Shown here: positions 12,831-26,777 of the stretch, one piece after another
Position numbering within the stretch: position 1 is the first letter of the stretch
Layout of the letters: each line of letters starts with the position of its first letter
Source of the DNA: Epiperipatus broadwayi
Lineage: Eukaryota; Onychophora; Udeonychophora; Euonychophora; Peripatidae
Length of the DNA stretch: 64,000 bases
Reading direction: 5' to 3'
Assembly: GCA_028023455.1 (NCBI GenBank)
Contig: JAQFVV010000257.1
Span: 1,325,853 to 1,389,852, forward strand
The notes under the pieces: generated by a model
Database searches by the model: none
What the model saw: the letters and a program-made list of their open reading frames with translations, nothing else
Told to the model about the DNA's origin: nothing
Program-made: the position numbers and the translations under genes

Positions 12831-14415
12831 TTGCTGATGATTTTTCTCATTATTTCTCAGAGCTTTTTAAACAATCTAATTCTTTTACTGATTTGACTGA
12901 AAATAATGATCTAGTTGAAGAAAGGATAACATTTGATTCATTTATTGAATCTGATGTTATTTTTGCTATTGGGCAGCTTAAATTACATTCTAGTGTGGGC
13001 CTTGACAATATTCCAGCTTTCATTTATAAAGGATGTGCTGAATACATTGCTTCTCCTCTTTTGCATATTTTTAATTGCTCTTTAGCAAATGGTACTTTTC
13101 CTACATCCCTTAAAATTGCTAAAGTTGTTCCTATTTTTAAGAAAGGATCTAGAGATTTGGTAAGTGACTATAGGCCTATTTCAATTCTACATATTGTTGC
13201 TCGAATTTTTGAAAGATGTTTGTATAATAAAATTATCTTGGATGTCTCTAAGGTTTTGGCACCAGAGCAGCATGGATTTTTGCCTAATAGGTCCATTGAA
13301 ACAAATTTGCTAACTATTTTTGATCACATTTCAAATTCAATTGAGAATCAATCTAGGTTAGATGTTGTTTATTTTGATATGTCCAAGGCTTTTGATAGAG
13401 TTAATCATAAAATTCTTCTTCAGAAGCTTTGTAGGTTAGGTTTTTCTAAATTATTAATTAATTGGTTTGACTCTTTTCTTAGGGATAGAATGTCTTGTGT
13501 GAGGTTTAATGGTAAATTGTCATTACCTTATTATTGCTTCACTGGGGTGCCTCAAGGCAGTGTTCTTGCACCTTTATTATTTAATGTATACATTGATGAC
13601 CTAAAAACATGCATTAAATTTTCACATCTTCTATGTTATGCAGATGATTGCAAAATTTTTAGGCATATTTATTCTATTAATGACTGTTTTTTACTTCAAA
13701 GTGATATAGATAATTTCTTGAATTGGTGTGAATATAATTATATAGATATAAATATGGATAAGTGCTCCATTGTCTCTTACTCTAGAAAATCTGAAGTCTT
13801 AAGGTTTTCCTATTATATTGGGGACTCTAAAATTATAACAAATGATCATCAAAGAGATCTCGGAATAATATTTTCCAATAATGGATCTTTTCATAATCAC
13901 ATTAATTTTATGGTGAATAAATCTCTTAAAATTGTAGGAGCTATTTACAGATATGGAAAAGCATTTAATAAATTTACAAAGATTAAACTTTTTATATCCT
14001 TAGTTCTTCCCATCTTGGAGTATGGTTCAATTATATGGAATCCTCATAACAGGACAGATATCATAAGAATTCAGTCTGTTTTTGACAAATTTGCAAAATT
14101 AAATAGTTTAAGTAATGAACACTATATTGATTTACTACTGAGACGAAAAACAAGAGATCTCAAACTTCTTCATAAATTCATCTCCCAGAATATTTCTGTA
14201 TCTAATTTGCTTTCTAACTTAGGTATTAAAAAAAAAATTATAATACTCGTACTCATAATGTTTTTGAACTGAAAAATTGTAAATCTGATGTATTAAGATT
14301 TTCCCCTTTATTTCGTTTACCTAGAACTTATAACAAAGATTTTGGTAATGATGATGTTTTTAATTTGGATTTTAAACAATTCACTAAAGTCCTCATAAAA
14401 AAATATTATCCTTAA
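12805..14415 (+). CDS. LINE ORF2 reverse transcriptase part (CR1/Jockey-like)
   Basis: This is the RT half of ORF2, entered by frame change at the A9 run 12797-12805; the ATG-started piece is 12893-14272. Motifs in order: VVPIFKKGSR, DYRPISILH, VVYFDMSKAFDRVNHKIL (motif A), GVPQGSVLAPLLFNVY (motif B), LCYADDCKIF (motif C) and a thumb with LPILEYGSIIWNP. The C-terminus changes frame again at an A10 run (14228-14237) and then reads VLRFSPLFRLP to the stop at 14413-14415, matching the end of the neighbouring copy at 16312. Catalytic residues are intact. Both breaks sit in A-runs, so they may be sequencing or assembly errors. Confidence 0.9.
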
Positions 14416-14593
14416 TTTCATTTGATATATTGCCTTTTTATTTATTTGTGCATTTTATTGATTTTCTATTTTATTGGTATTATTTATTTTATTATTATTA
14501 TTTTTTTTTTAATGCTTATTTAGATTTGTATTACTGTGCAATCTATAATTGGCTAAATGCTGTTGATATGTACATTAAATAAATAAAGAATTG

Positions 14594-14594
14594 A

Positions 14595-14686
<92 letters not shown>
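14594..14686. repeat. (ATT)n microsatellite at a LINE-LINE junction
   Basis: About 31 ATT units follow directly on the GAATTGAATT 3' tail of the first CR1-like copy and end where the truncated second copy begins. It can be read as the tail of the upstream copy, or as a target array shared by both insertions. Confidence 0.95.
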
Positions 14687-17208
<2,522 letters not shown>

Positions 17209-17215
17209 GTCGATG

Positions 17216-17375
17216 GTGTATTAAAATAATATGTAAATCACATGAATTTTTTCAATTGTTATAATATCTTAACAATGTTCATTTTGAACAAAAATCTATT
17301 AGATGTTAATAAATTTATTATTTATATATTGTTTAAGTATATAGTTGTCTTATAAATTGATTATATTTCATATCA

Positions 17376-17410
<35 letters not shown>
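17216..17410 (+). repeat. Interspersed repeat matching 63540-63715 (opposite strand), ending in (TA)n
   Basis: The sequence from about 17230 (ATATGTAAATCACATGAATT) to 17385 matches the reverse complement of 63540-63715 with scattered differences and ends in a TA tract. At the other locus it lies just downstream of a Penelope-like GIY-YIG reading frame, so this copy is probably a severely 5'-truncated 3' UTR of that family, lodged at the edge of an ATT array. The family assignment is inference; the match is seen directly. Confidence 0.65.
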
Positions 17411-17413
<3 letters not shown>

Positions 17414-20219
17414 TAAGCATGCTCTATAGTATAGATGGAAATATTTGTCATCTTGGATAAGGCAAGCCATAAATAATCTATTATTAAACAAAGGGCATGA
17501 CTACTGTTGCAATAAAGTAAATGCCTTGTGAATTTTGGAATGAGCAGGTAGTTTAAAAAGAGAACTTGTTCCTAATGTTTGTATTTATATGTCTTAATCT
17601 ATGAGTTGTTAGTACAATAGCGGGAGGAACTAAATGAATGGACAGTGGGAATTAATAAGTTGATTAATTCAATTGTTTATATCAGTAGTTATTTAAAAGT
17701 AAATTTTGTTTTTTATTAAATATTATTAGTGATTAGAATGAACAAATATGATCAATATCCTAGAATGAAATATATAATAATGTATTTAACACTACATATA
17801 TGTGATTAAGGGGGCAAGGCGTGCTTACATGTACTAATTGATAAACCAAAAACGATATTTTCTTATAGGAAATATCAAGATATTAATTTTGTTTTTCTTA
17901 TAAACATCCAGTGTTATAACAATCTTTTCTCAATTGTTTTATATTGTTATTTTATCACTAGGTATACAACCTTATTATAATTATTATTTTGGAAGTTTGA
18001 AATAAAAGACCATGAATTAAAAAAAAAAGGGAGAATGATTGTTTAATAAAAAACTGTATTATATATTAACATATACATGAGGTAAAGATCCCAACATGCT
18101 ATGGAAGAGTGTTAATTATGTTTCATTATAAATACTCCGAATATTAATTTTCCATTGTTTTATTATTATCATAATGTGTTTGTATACAACTTTGTTATAA
18201 CAGTTATTTTAAATTACTTGTCAATGGGAATGTTTATTGTAATTATTTGTAATTTATTAAAATTATTGTTTGAAAGTTTACTTAAGTTCTAAATGTTGTA
18301 TTTCTTTTCTGGGCTCATTGTCACCACATCACACAAACTCAAAATGTACAGTTGGAATTAAAATGAGAAATCAATTCAGTTTAGAGCAATATAACAGTTT
18401 AATAAGCACAAACCTCTTAATAGAGATTTTTATTAGCTATATGCTGCCTTGATCCCATGGGTCATTGATGACATTGCCAATTATTAAGGTGTGTTTATTA
18501 ATATGAAATTAAATGATATATTAGTTATTAATGAAAGTATTAGTGTTAATTATAGTTTAGTTAATAATATTATTTTAATAATAAGTATTAAAGAACTTAA
18601 ATATAAAACTTGATTATAGATTTAAATTACAAGCCTTTTTTAATTTGTGCACTACCCATGGAAATTCGTAAAATCTCTCTTGATACTCCATAGGTAGTAT
18701 GAAGAATTAATAAATCAATAATTATCCTGAAATCTCCTTATTATAAAGTTAATCTTGTGATTATTGTCAATCTTAATTATCAAAAATAATAAGAATCAAA
18801 GTTTATCTGTAAGTATTTAACAGATTAATTTAATGAGCGATTGAATTAAAACTTAATCATCATAGACATGATATAATATATTAGATATTGTTGTTAGCCA
18901 TGAGAGTATGTAGATACTTAATAAGGGGGAGTATCTGGGTATTCTCATGCTATAGAACAAATATTTTGTATTTGTTTAATGTTAAGGGGATGTGATTTGT
19001 TTATAGGTAAATGAGTCTCACATTGGTTATATTTAAAATATGTCTTATTTTAGAAGCGTTTAATCATGTAAAGTAACTTGGGATAAATACTAACCTTATC
19101 TAAATTCAATTGTTATAGTTAAAGAAAATGGTCAGGAAATAGTAAGTCTGTTAATAGTACCTAGCCAGAGTCCAAGTGGGGCCTAATGTAGGGGCTTGGC
19201 TTATATACATAGACTTACCATAACAACTTGATATATTTTTTGTTAAACTTCTCATTATTGCTGTAATCCGCAACATGAAATTTTTGAATGAAAATTTAAT
19301 TTTTTAGTAAATTTCATTGTTGAAAATGATTTAAAATTAACATTTTAGTTGCAATTAATATATCTAGATATCAAGATTATTCAGCATATCAAAAATGAAA
19401 GGTAAATTTTTCAACAAAAAAGAAACTTTATACTTTTTTTTTTGTTTAAGAGGTTTGTTTTTCAAAGTTATTAAATATTTATTTATTAAGAAGTATGTGA
19501 TGTATGTATACATACAGCTTTTGTTTGAATATATTGAAATTTTAGAATAATCTTAGCCTGTGAAATATATGAGTGTTTGTGAGAATATGTTTTATTATTC
19601 ATAGATTTTTTTTAATTGAAAAGTTATATTTTAATGTTTTTAATTTTAATTCTCACAAATATGTTTTTGGTGAAATTTAGCTCAAAAATAATGATTAATT
19701 TATTAAGAATATATATTTTTAATTAAATACATTTATTATCCTATAGAATGATAATACTATTTGTGTGTGTTGATATTGCTGTGTTTTTCTTTTCACTAGG
19801 ATTACATTTTATTTCTAAGATTATATTTATTTTTTTATATAATTTTAATAAAAATTGATTGAAAACTTGATAAAGAGTAGTAGTTTTTTTTCCATTAAAA
19901 ATTACAATAAAAAAAAATACAAAAAAGGTAGGGAATGCACAAATATGTTTCAAAATAATGAGCTTAACAGTTTAAGCATGTATGTAACTGATTTATCTCA
20001 TGAGCTAATAATTTTTTAAATGTTTGCTGACTTAATTTTGTTTTTATGACATTTCTAATAGAGTTTTTGTGGGTGGAGTGATTATTTATTCATTCATTTT
20101 TTTTAAATATTACTTTAGTTTTAAAAAAATTATTTTGTAATATTGAAATAATTAAGGTAGATGAATGAAGAAAGCTTAAATATTTGAGTCAAATTCACTT
20201 TAATTACATATATATATAT
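17411..20219. other. A+T-rich non-coding interval
   Basis: I see no coding domains, RNA genes or long internal repeats in this 2.8-kb stretch. Short open frames (18270-18452, and 19741-19953 on the minus strand) are low-complexity. The right edge is a short TA tract into which the LTR element at 20220 is inserted. Confidence 0.55.
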
Positions 20220-22406
20220 TGTAACGATCCGGAGAATAGGACTTAATGTAATCTGCACTACAGGGCGCCATCTAGGCATTTGAACCTAGAAAAATTTATA
20301 GAGTAGGCAGATACGTAAGTAAAAAAAAAAAATTTTTTTTTTTTTTGCATCCGATCGTTAGCCCATGTCACTAGCTCAGTGGAATAGCAGAGATTTAATA
20401 ATCTAATCTAAGAGTATATATAAAAAAGAATAAAATAAGCCACTGCCAGTAATTAACATACAAACATTTATTTATGCACATATATATAAGATTTAAAACT
20501 ATTTTAGTATTAGTTTTACATTTTAACATTTAACATTATTTTTAACTTTACCTTAGATTTTAATTTACATTTTAATTTCTATTATATTATAAGTTTACAT
20601 TTTAATTAAGTTCGCACAGATGGGATTATAAAAGCTTGTTTTAATATGTTGCTATAGATCGGTTACATAGATTACACGGTTAAAAACATTTCAAAGTAAA
20701 CATAAACGATCAAAATATAAAATCATTGATACTGGCAATTGCAGAGGGAAATTTATAAGTAACCCAGTAGTATTCACCATAAGATACTTGCATTGTCACC
20801 AATGACTTAAAAGACATCCGAATAAATACATTTTAGATACTCACCGTAAGGTATCATTATTTATCGAATGTCTATATATTTTGATCAAATATGAAAACCC
20901 AAAACATACTTAACCGATAACCAATCCATGCAAGTGTCTATAAACAACTTAAATTTAATGCATTTTTATTTAGGTTCAAGTAGGAATAGACTACATAGAT
21001 TTGCATTTGAAAATAAAATATTCTTCCCTGATTTAACCTTAGGCTAAAATTTGCAGTCAAACTGGCATCAATTCATCTGATACATCGATGTATTCAATGT
21101 AATACGGAATATGGCAGCACCAAAAATATTAAGAGAAGATATTGACTTTCATTAGATAGGAATATTACTTCTATCCAACGAGAAGAACAATAAAAAAAAA
21201 ACTCCATAGAAAGGAACTGCGCTCTGCGTCTTATACTTCCTTCCCTAGGCAAAACGGGGGAGTGCGGCATATGAAGCGATTCTGCCAGTAGCGAATCTCC
21301 GACTACATCTACTAACTACATCAATATATCCAATCCATTGACCCAATCTAACAACGACACAAATAACCTAAGATTACCCTCCCCTAATATAACTTTACAA
21401 ATCTATACAGCCATTCACGCCCAACTTAAGTTTAACATTTATATAATTAATTTAACGAAAAACAAAAAAAATCATGATAAAACTTAAAGAACAAAAAATG
21501 AATAATATAAATGGAAATGATTTTAAATATATATATATATAAAAAGGAAATACATCAAATAACATTATTAATAAATTAAGTTGGTCAGATAGGATAATAT
21601 TGCAATCATTTAAATATGGAAAGTTTTAATTTAATGTTCATTATTTATAAAGTTCTTACGGTTTAAAACAGTTCCTCTTTAACAGTTGCTTGCCATGAAC
21701 GTGAATTCCCACACCGTCCTAAGATTGGTATCCATTTAGCCGTTGTTTTATTTATTCATTCGGAGGTTTTTTTTTAGTTTAATTGGTCCTCAATGTAGGA
21801 AACGATAGTTCCTTTCTCCTTTCTTTAACAGCTGAAAGAATTGACAGTGTGTCTGTCAATTCCTTCACCTCCAACTCCGTACTACTACATATAGTCACAT
21901 CATAATAATCAATTTCCAGTCACTAATTAATAATTTCCAAATTTTCCTTTTATACGTATTCGAAGGATTGACTTGGCATTATGTCATCGATGTGATGATC
22001 CTTTCGCTGAGGTCCGATTTCCCGATGGATTTCTTTCATTGGCTATTTGTTTCTATTGTTTTCCTATCTGACCGATGTTTTTACATTTAAATGCCCAAGG
22101 CTGGTTTACATTTAACTAATTAACAATCATTTCCATTTCTGATTAATTAACCTGTTTTCCAAATCAAAGATATATTTTTATCTCTAAATCTTTTTAAAAT
22201 TTAGTTTTAAAATACTTTTTCTTTAATAAAGTTTTATTTTAATAATTTTTCATTATCTGTGCGATTTAACATATACGAGTTTAAGATGATATTTAATTTC
22301 AATTTTTAATTCTTCAAGAAAATTTTTAAATGCGAACTTTTTAATTTACTTTCATGTTTAATAAATAAAAAAAAAAACAATGTAATGAACGTCTGTGCTC
22401 ATTACA
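20220..22406 (-). repeat. LTR, left copy (3' LTR in element orientation)
   Basis: This copy is nearly identical to 23120-25305; scattered substitutions are visible, for example near 20247-20270 and 20332-20360, along with length changes in A/T runs. It contains the internal inverted motif GAATTGACAGTGTGTCTGTCAATTC (near 21838) and ATGTCATCGATGTGATGATCC (near 21980), both conserved in the second copy. I could not place a promoter or polyadenylation site with confidence. Confidence 0.9.
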
Positions 22407-23119
22407 TATCAGTAAAGTTGCTTAAAAAAATGATCAAAAAAAAAAATTTACTTAGGGTTAGTAATTACGGTACACGATTGACGAAGACATTTACAAAACA
22501 TCCGGTTAATAGTTTTACAAAAAGACTATATACAAAAAGAAAAATGTTTACTATCACCTACCTAAGGACCATTTACGTTTACAACTCCTTTTCCCGAGAA
22601 TTCTATTTTATTTTATACATTTTATTTTTACTCACGGCATGACAAGCAAATTATTTAAATTATTAAGGAAGGTTGCATTGAAGTAAATATATTTTGAAAG
22701 ATAATGGGTTTATGCGTGTATATTTGCAGCACAATTATAAATACCACCAACTTATTTATGACTGATTAAAATGCTTAAATAGGATTACACTGAAGTAAAT
22801 TCCCAATGGTACTCTCTGTAAGGTACCACATTTACCATCATAAACTTGTGTGGCTGTGTGCTCCTATACACATTAAAGCATAATTTATATTAACAACAAA
22901 ATATCAATCGCAACCTTTTGACTTTCTTTTTAATGAACTACAGTTTAAAATTATTTATACTTTCTAGTTTTTAATATATGTGCGCAATTTCTTTCTGGCA
23001 GTGCTTTTATAAGATTTAAAATATACGACTTATGTAAACAGATAAAACATTTCATTTTGACAAAATTTGCTCAGGGTATACGTGGTTTATTAAACATCGG
23101 CCCGAGTTGGTTCGCCAGT
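22407..23119 (-). other. Residual internal region of the LTR element
   Basis: These 713 bp lie between the LTRs and have no gag, protease, RT or integrase motifs. The plus-strand frame 22385-22642 (85 codons) starts inside the LTR and shows no domain. The only functional-looking part is the primer-binding-site candidate at the right end. No polypurine tract is evident next to the left LTR. Confidence 0.7.
23099..23117 (-). promoter_or_regulatory. Primer-binding-site candidate
   Basis: On the minus strand the LTR ends ...GTTACA, followed by AC and then TGGCGAACCAACTCGGGCC. A TGG-started site two bases after the LTR is the standard place for tRNA-primed reverse transcription. This fixes the element's direction. 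I cannot name the tRNA from the sequence alone. Confidence 0.65.
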
Positions 23120-25305
23120 TGTAACGATCCGGAGAATAGGACTTACCGTAATCTGCACTACAGAGTGCCATCTAGGCATTTGAACCTAGAAAAATTTATA
23201 GAGTAGGCAGATACGTAAGTAAAAAAATTTTTTTTTTTTTTTTGCATTCGGTCATTAGCCCATGTCACTAGCTCAGTGGAACAGCAGAGATTTAATAATA
23301 TAATCTAAGAGTATATATAAAAAAGAATAAAATAAGCCACTGCCAGTAATTAACATACAAACATTTATTTATGCACATATATATAAGATTTAAAATTATT
23401 TTAGTATTAGTTTTACATTTTAACATTTAACATTATTTTTAACTTTACCTTAGATTTTAATTTACATTTTAATTTCTATTATATTATAAGTTTACATTTT
23501 AATTAAGTTTGCACAGATGGGATTATAAAAGCTTGTTTTAATATGTTGCTATAGATCGGTTACATAGATTACATGGTTAAAAACATTTCAATGTAAACAT
23601 AAACGATCAAAATATAAAATCATTGATACTGGCAATTGCAGAGGGAAATTTATAAGTAACCCAGTAGTATTCACCATAAGATACTTGCATTGTCACCAAT
23701 GACTTAAAAGACATCCGAATAAATACATTTTAGATACTCACCGTAAGGTATCATTATTTATCGAATGTCTATATATTTTGATCAAATATGAAAACCCAAA
23801 ACATACTTAACCGATAACCAATCCATGCAAGCATCTATAAACAACTTAAATTTAATGCATTTTTATTTAGGATCGAGTAGGAATAGACTACATAGATTTG
23901 CATTTGAAAATAAAATATTCTTCCCTGATTTAACCTTAGTCTAAAATTTGCAGTCAAACTGGCATCAATTCATCTGATACATCGATGTATTCAATGTAAT
24001 ACGGAATACGGCAGCACCAAAAAGATTAAAAGAAGATATTGACTTTCATTAGATAGGAATATTACTTCTATCCAACGAGAAGAACAATAAAAAAAAAAAC
24101 TCCATAGAAAGGAACTGCGCTCTGCATCTTATACTTCCTTCCCTAGGCAAAACGGGGGAGTGCGGCGTATGAAGCGATTCTGCCAGTAGCGAATCTCCGA
24201 CTACATCTACTAACTACATCAATATATCCAATCCATTGACCCAATCTAACAACAACACAAATAACCTAAGATTACCCTCCCCTAATATAACTTTACAAAT
24301 CTATACAGCCATTCATGCCCGACTTAAGTTTAACATTTATATAATTAATTTAACGAAAAACAAAAAAAATCATGATAAAACTTAAAGAACAAAAAATGAA
24401 TAATATAAATGGAAATGATTTTAAATATATATATATATAAAAAAAGGAAATACTTCAAATAACATTATTAATAAATTAAGTTGGTCAGATAGGATAATAT
24501 TGCAATCATTTAAATATGGAAAGTTTTAATTTAATGTTCATTATTTATAAAGTTCTTACGGTTTAAAACAGTTCCTCTTTAACAGTTGCTTGCCATGAAT
24601 GTGAATTCCCGCGCCGTCCTAAGATTGGTATCCATTTAGCCATTGTTTTATTTATTCATTCAGAGGTTTTTTTTTAGTTTAATTGTTCCTCAATGTAGGA
24701 AACGATAGTTCATTTCTTCTTTCTTTAACAGCTGAAAGAATTGACAGTGTGTCTGTCAATTCCTTCATCTCCAACTCCGTACTACTACATATAGTCACAT
24801 CGTAATAATCAATTTCCAGTCACTAATTAATAATTTCCAAATTTTCCTTTTATACGTATTCGAAGGATTGACTTGGCATTATGTCATCGATGTGATGATC
24901 CTTTCGCTGAGGTCCGATTTCCCGATGGATTTCTTTCATTGGCTATTTGTTTCTATTGTTTTCCTATCTGACCGATGTTTTACATTTAAATGCCCAAGGC
25001 TGGTTTACATTTAACTAATTAACAATCATTTCCATTTCTGATTAATTAACCTGTTTTCCAAATCAAAGATATATTTTTATCTCTAAATCTTTTTAAAATT
25101 TAGTTTTAAAATACTTTTTCTTTAATAAAGTTTTATTTTAATAATTTTTCATTATCTGTGTGATTGAACATATATGAGTTTAAGATGATATTTAATTTCA
25201 ATTTTTAATTCTTCAAGAAAATTTTGAAATGCGAACTTTTTAATTTACTTTCATGTTTAATAAATAAAAACAAAAACAATGTAACGAACGTCTGTGCTCA
25301 TTACA
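23120..25305 (-). repeat. LTR, right copy (5' LTR in element orientation)
   Basis: Second LTR copy, 2186 bp, with the same TG...CA ends as the left copy. It is followed by ATATATATAT. High similarity between the copies implies a fairly recent insertion or gene conversion between LTRs. Confidence 0.9.
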
Positions 25306-25766
25306 ATATATATATATATATAGTATTTAAATATTAATATTGATATATAAAAATTTCTTTATATATTTGTCAATGATTATTTTAATATTATAAAATATTC
25401 AATACTTTGATATATTTTAATTTTTTTTCAACTAAATTTTATTATTTAAATATTGTTGCTTTGTACTTGTTTTGAAAATTAACTTGAATAATTTTTATTT
25501 ATGTTAATCAATTACTTTAATTGCAGATTTATTTATTTTTTTAAAAAAATATGTAATTCAATTATTTCAGTATTTCCTTGTATATAGATAAATTAACTTT
25601 TAAATAGTCTATTGAAGAGAAAAAAAACACTGTAATAGTTTCTTAAAGAGGGATGACAGAAAAAAAGCACTCATTCAGACTTGCCAACTGATGAACACTG
25701 TAACATTTTATATATATTAATTCTTATTTTCCTTTCTAGTTTAGAATTGTTAGGTACTAATATCTT

Positions 25767-26444
25767 AATGGTAAATATAGGGAATTTGAACTCAGTCTTT
25801 CAAGCACCTTTCAACTATCCACCCTATCTCATACCGCTGATACGCATGAGCACACACATGTATTAAATATCAATAATCACCAATATTTATATTTTGTGCT
25901 GAACCAGCACTCATCAGTTGATTCAGATTATCATCTCTCATATATATATATATATGATAAACAAAAATGCAAGTTATCTGTTGATATATATATATATATA
26001 TATATAATCAGTTCTCAATTTATATTAAAATAGGAAATCTTCATATTTTAATGGACAGACTTCAATCTACTCCAACCTCCAAATCTTTAGCCATCCATGC
26101 CTTTGAAAATCTGATGATGGAAAGCATAATCCCATGCTTTGGGATTTCCATCATCAGATTTTTAATGATATGGATGGCTGAAGATTTGGAGGTTGGAGTA
26201 GATTGAAGCCTGTCCATTATAGTATGAAGATTTGCTATCTTAGTATAAACTGAGCACTGATTATATATGTGTATGTGTGAGAGGTGATAATCTGGACCAA
26301 CTGCTTTAGCATGAAAAATGTATATTGGTGATTATTGATCTTTTCTACATGTATGTGATCATGTATATCAGCAATATTAGATAGTGTGGATAGTTGAAAG
26401 TTGCTTGAAAGTCTGAGTTCAAATCCCCTATATTTACAATTAGG
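25767..26444. repeat. Large inverted repeat (about 680 bp) with tRNA-like B box
   Basis: The left arm (25767 to about 26130) and the right arm (about 26135 to 26444) are imperfect reverse complements, meeting in a near-perfect hairpin around CTGATGATGGAAAGCATAAT at 26111. Matching blocks include ATATAGGG(G/A)ATTTGAACTCAG, AATAATCACCAATAT and CTTCAATCTACTCCAACCTC. Each arm contains a tRNA-like B box, clearest in the right arm as GAGTTCAAATCCCC (26415-26428, plus), after TAGTGTGGATAGTTGAAAG, which resembles an A-box region. This suggests two tRNA-derived SINE-like units in inverted arrangement, or a foldback element. Part of each arm is interrupted by TA tracts. Confidence 0.75.
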
Positions 26445-26777
26445 CTCCAGATATATGAAGAGTGCCTGTATTTCAAATATTAATATCCTAATGGATGTCT
26501 TTATTATTGGCTCGCTCTCTGTGGACAATCTAATGAATGTATTTACACATTAAGTGGATTTTTATTCTAAAATATTTACATTTTAAATACTGTAAATGTA
26601 TGAAAATTGTCTGTTGATTATTTTCTGATGAATGATTGTGATGAAGAAGAAAAGCTAACTGAAATTAATGCAAGAATCAATGAAAAATTGAAATGCTAAT
26701 ATGTGTCAACAGAAAAGAAAATAAGCTAGTAGGAATTTAAGGTCTAGTGATCATCTTTTACCTAAGAAAAAAATTAA

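Larger units (their letters stand above)
7518..14593 (+). mobile_element. Near full-length CR1/Jockey-group LINE, plus strand
   Basis: This non-LTR element has a long A+T-rich 5' UTR (7518-8918), ORF1 (8919-11566), ORF2 (11664-14415) and a short 3' UTR ending in TAAATAAATAAAGAATTGAATT directly against (ATT)n. The two PHD-like fingers in ORF1, the APE endonuclease, the GVPQGS and CYADD RT motifs, and the short-repeat 3' tail in place of poly-A all fit the CR1/Jockey superfamily. Both ORFs are almost intact: ORF1 has one frame break and ORF2 has two, the latter both at A-homopolymers. The 5' boundary at the end of the preceding microsatellite is inferred. A 5'-truncated relative follows at 14687. 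Confidence 0.88.
20220..25305 (-). mobile_element. Internally deleted LTR retrotransposon with 2.19-kb LTRs
   Basis: Two direct repeats of about 2187 bp (20220-22406 and 23120-25305) flank only 713 bp. Each begins TGTAACGATCCGGAG and ends GCTCATTACA, giving the TG...CA ends of LTRs. The four bases before the left LTR and after the right LTR are both ATAT, compatible with a 4-bp target duplication but inside TA-rich DNA. A primer-binding-site-like sequence next to the right LTR shows that the element runs on the minus strand. No gag or pol is left, so this is a non-autonomous or internally deleted element (LARD-like or TRIM-like structure). The PBS type suggests Ty3/gypsy affinity, which is inference. 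Confidence 0.85.

Noticed and set aside
22385-22642. 85-codon frame in the interior of the LTR element
   Set aside because: Starts within the LTR, is basic and low-complexity, and has no gag or pol motif.
25681-25866. 61-codon frame overlapping the inverted repeat
   Set aside because: No domain, and it lies within SINE-like repeat sequence.
26400-26444. A genuine tRNA gene at the B box
   Set aside because: B box and a weak A box are present, but no cloverleaf with acceptor stem or anticodon arm could be traced, so it is a tRNA-derived repeat at most.
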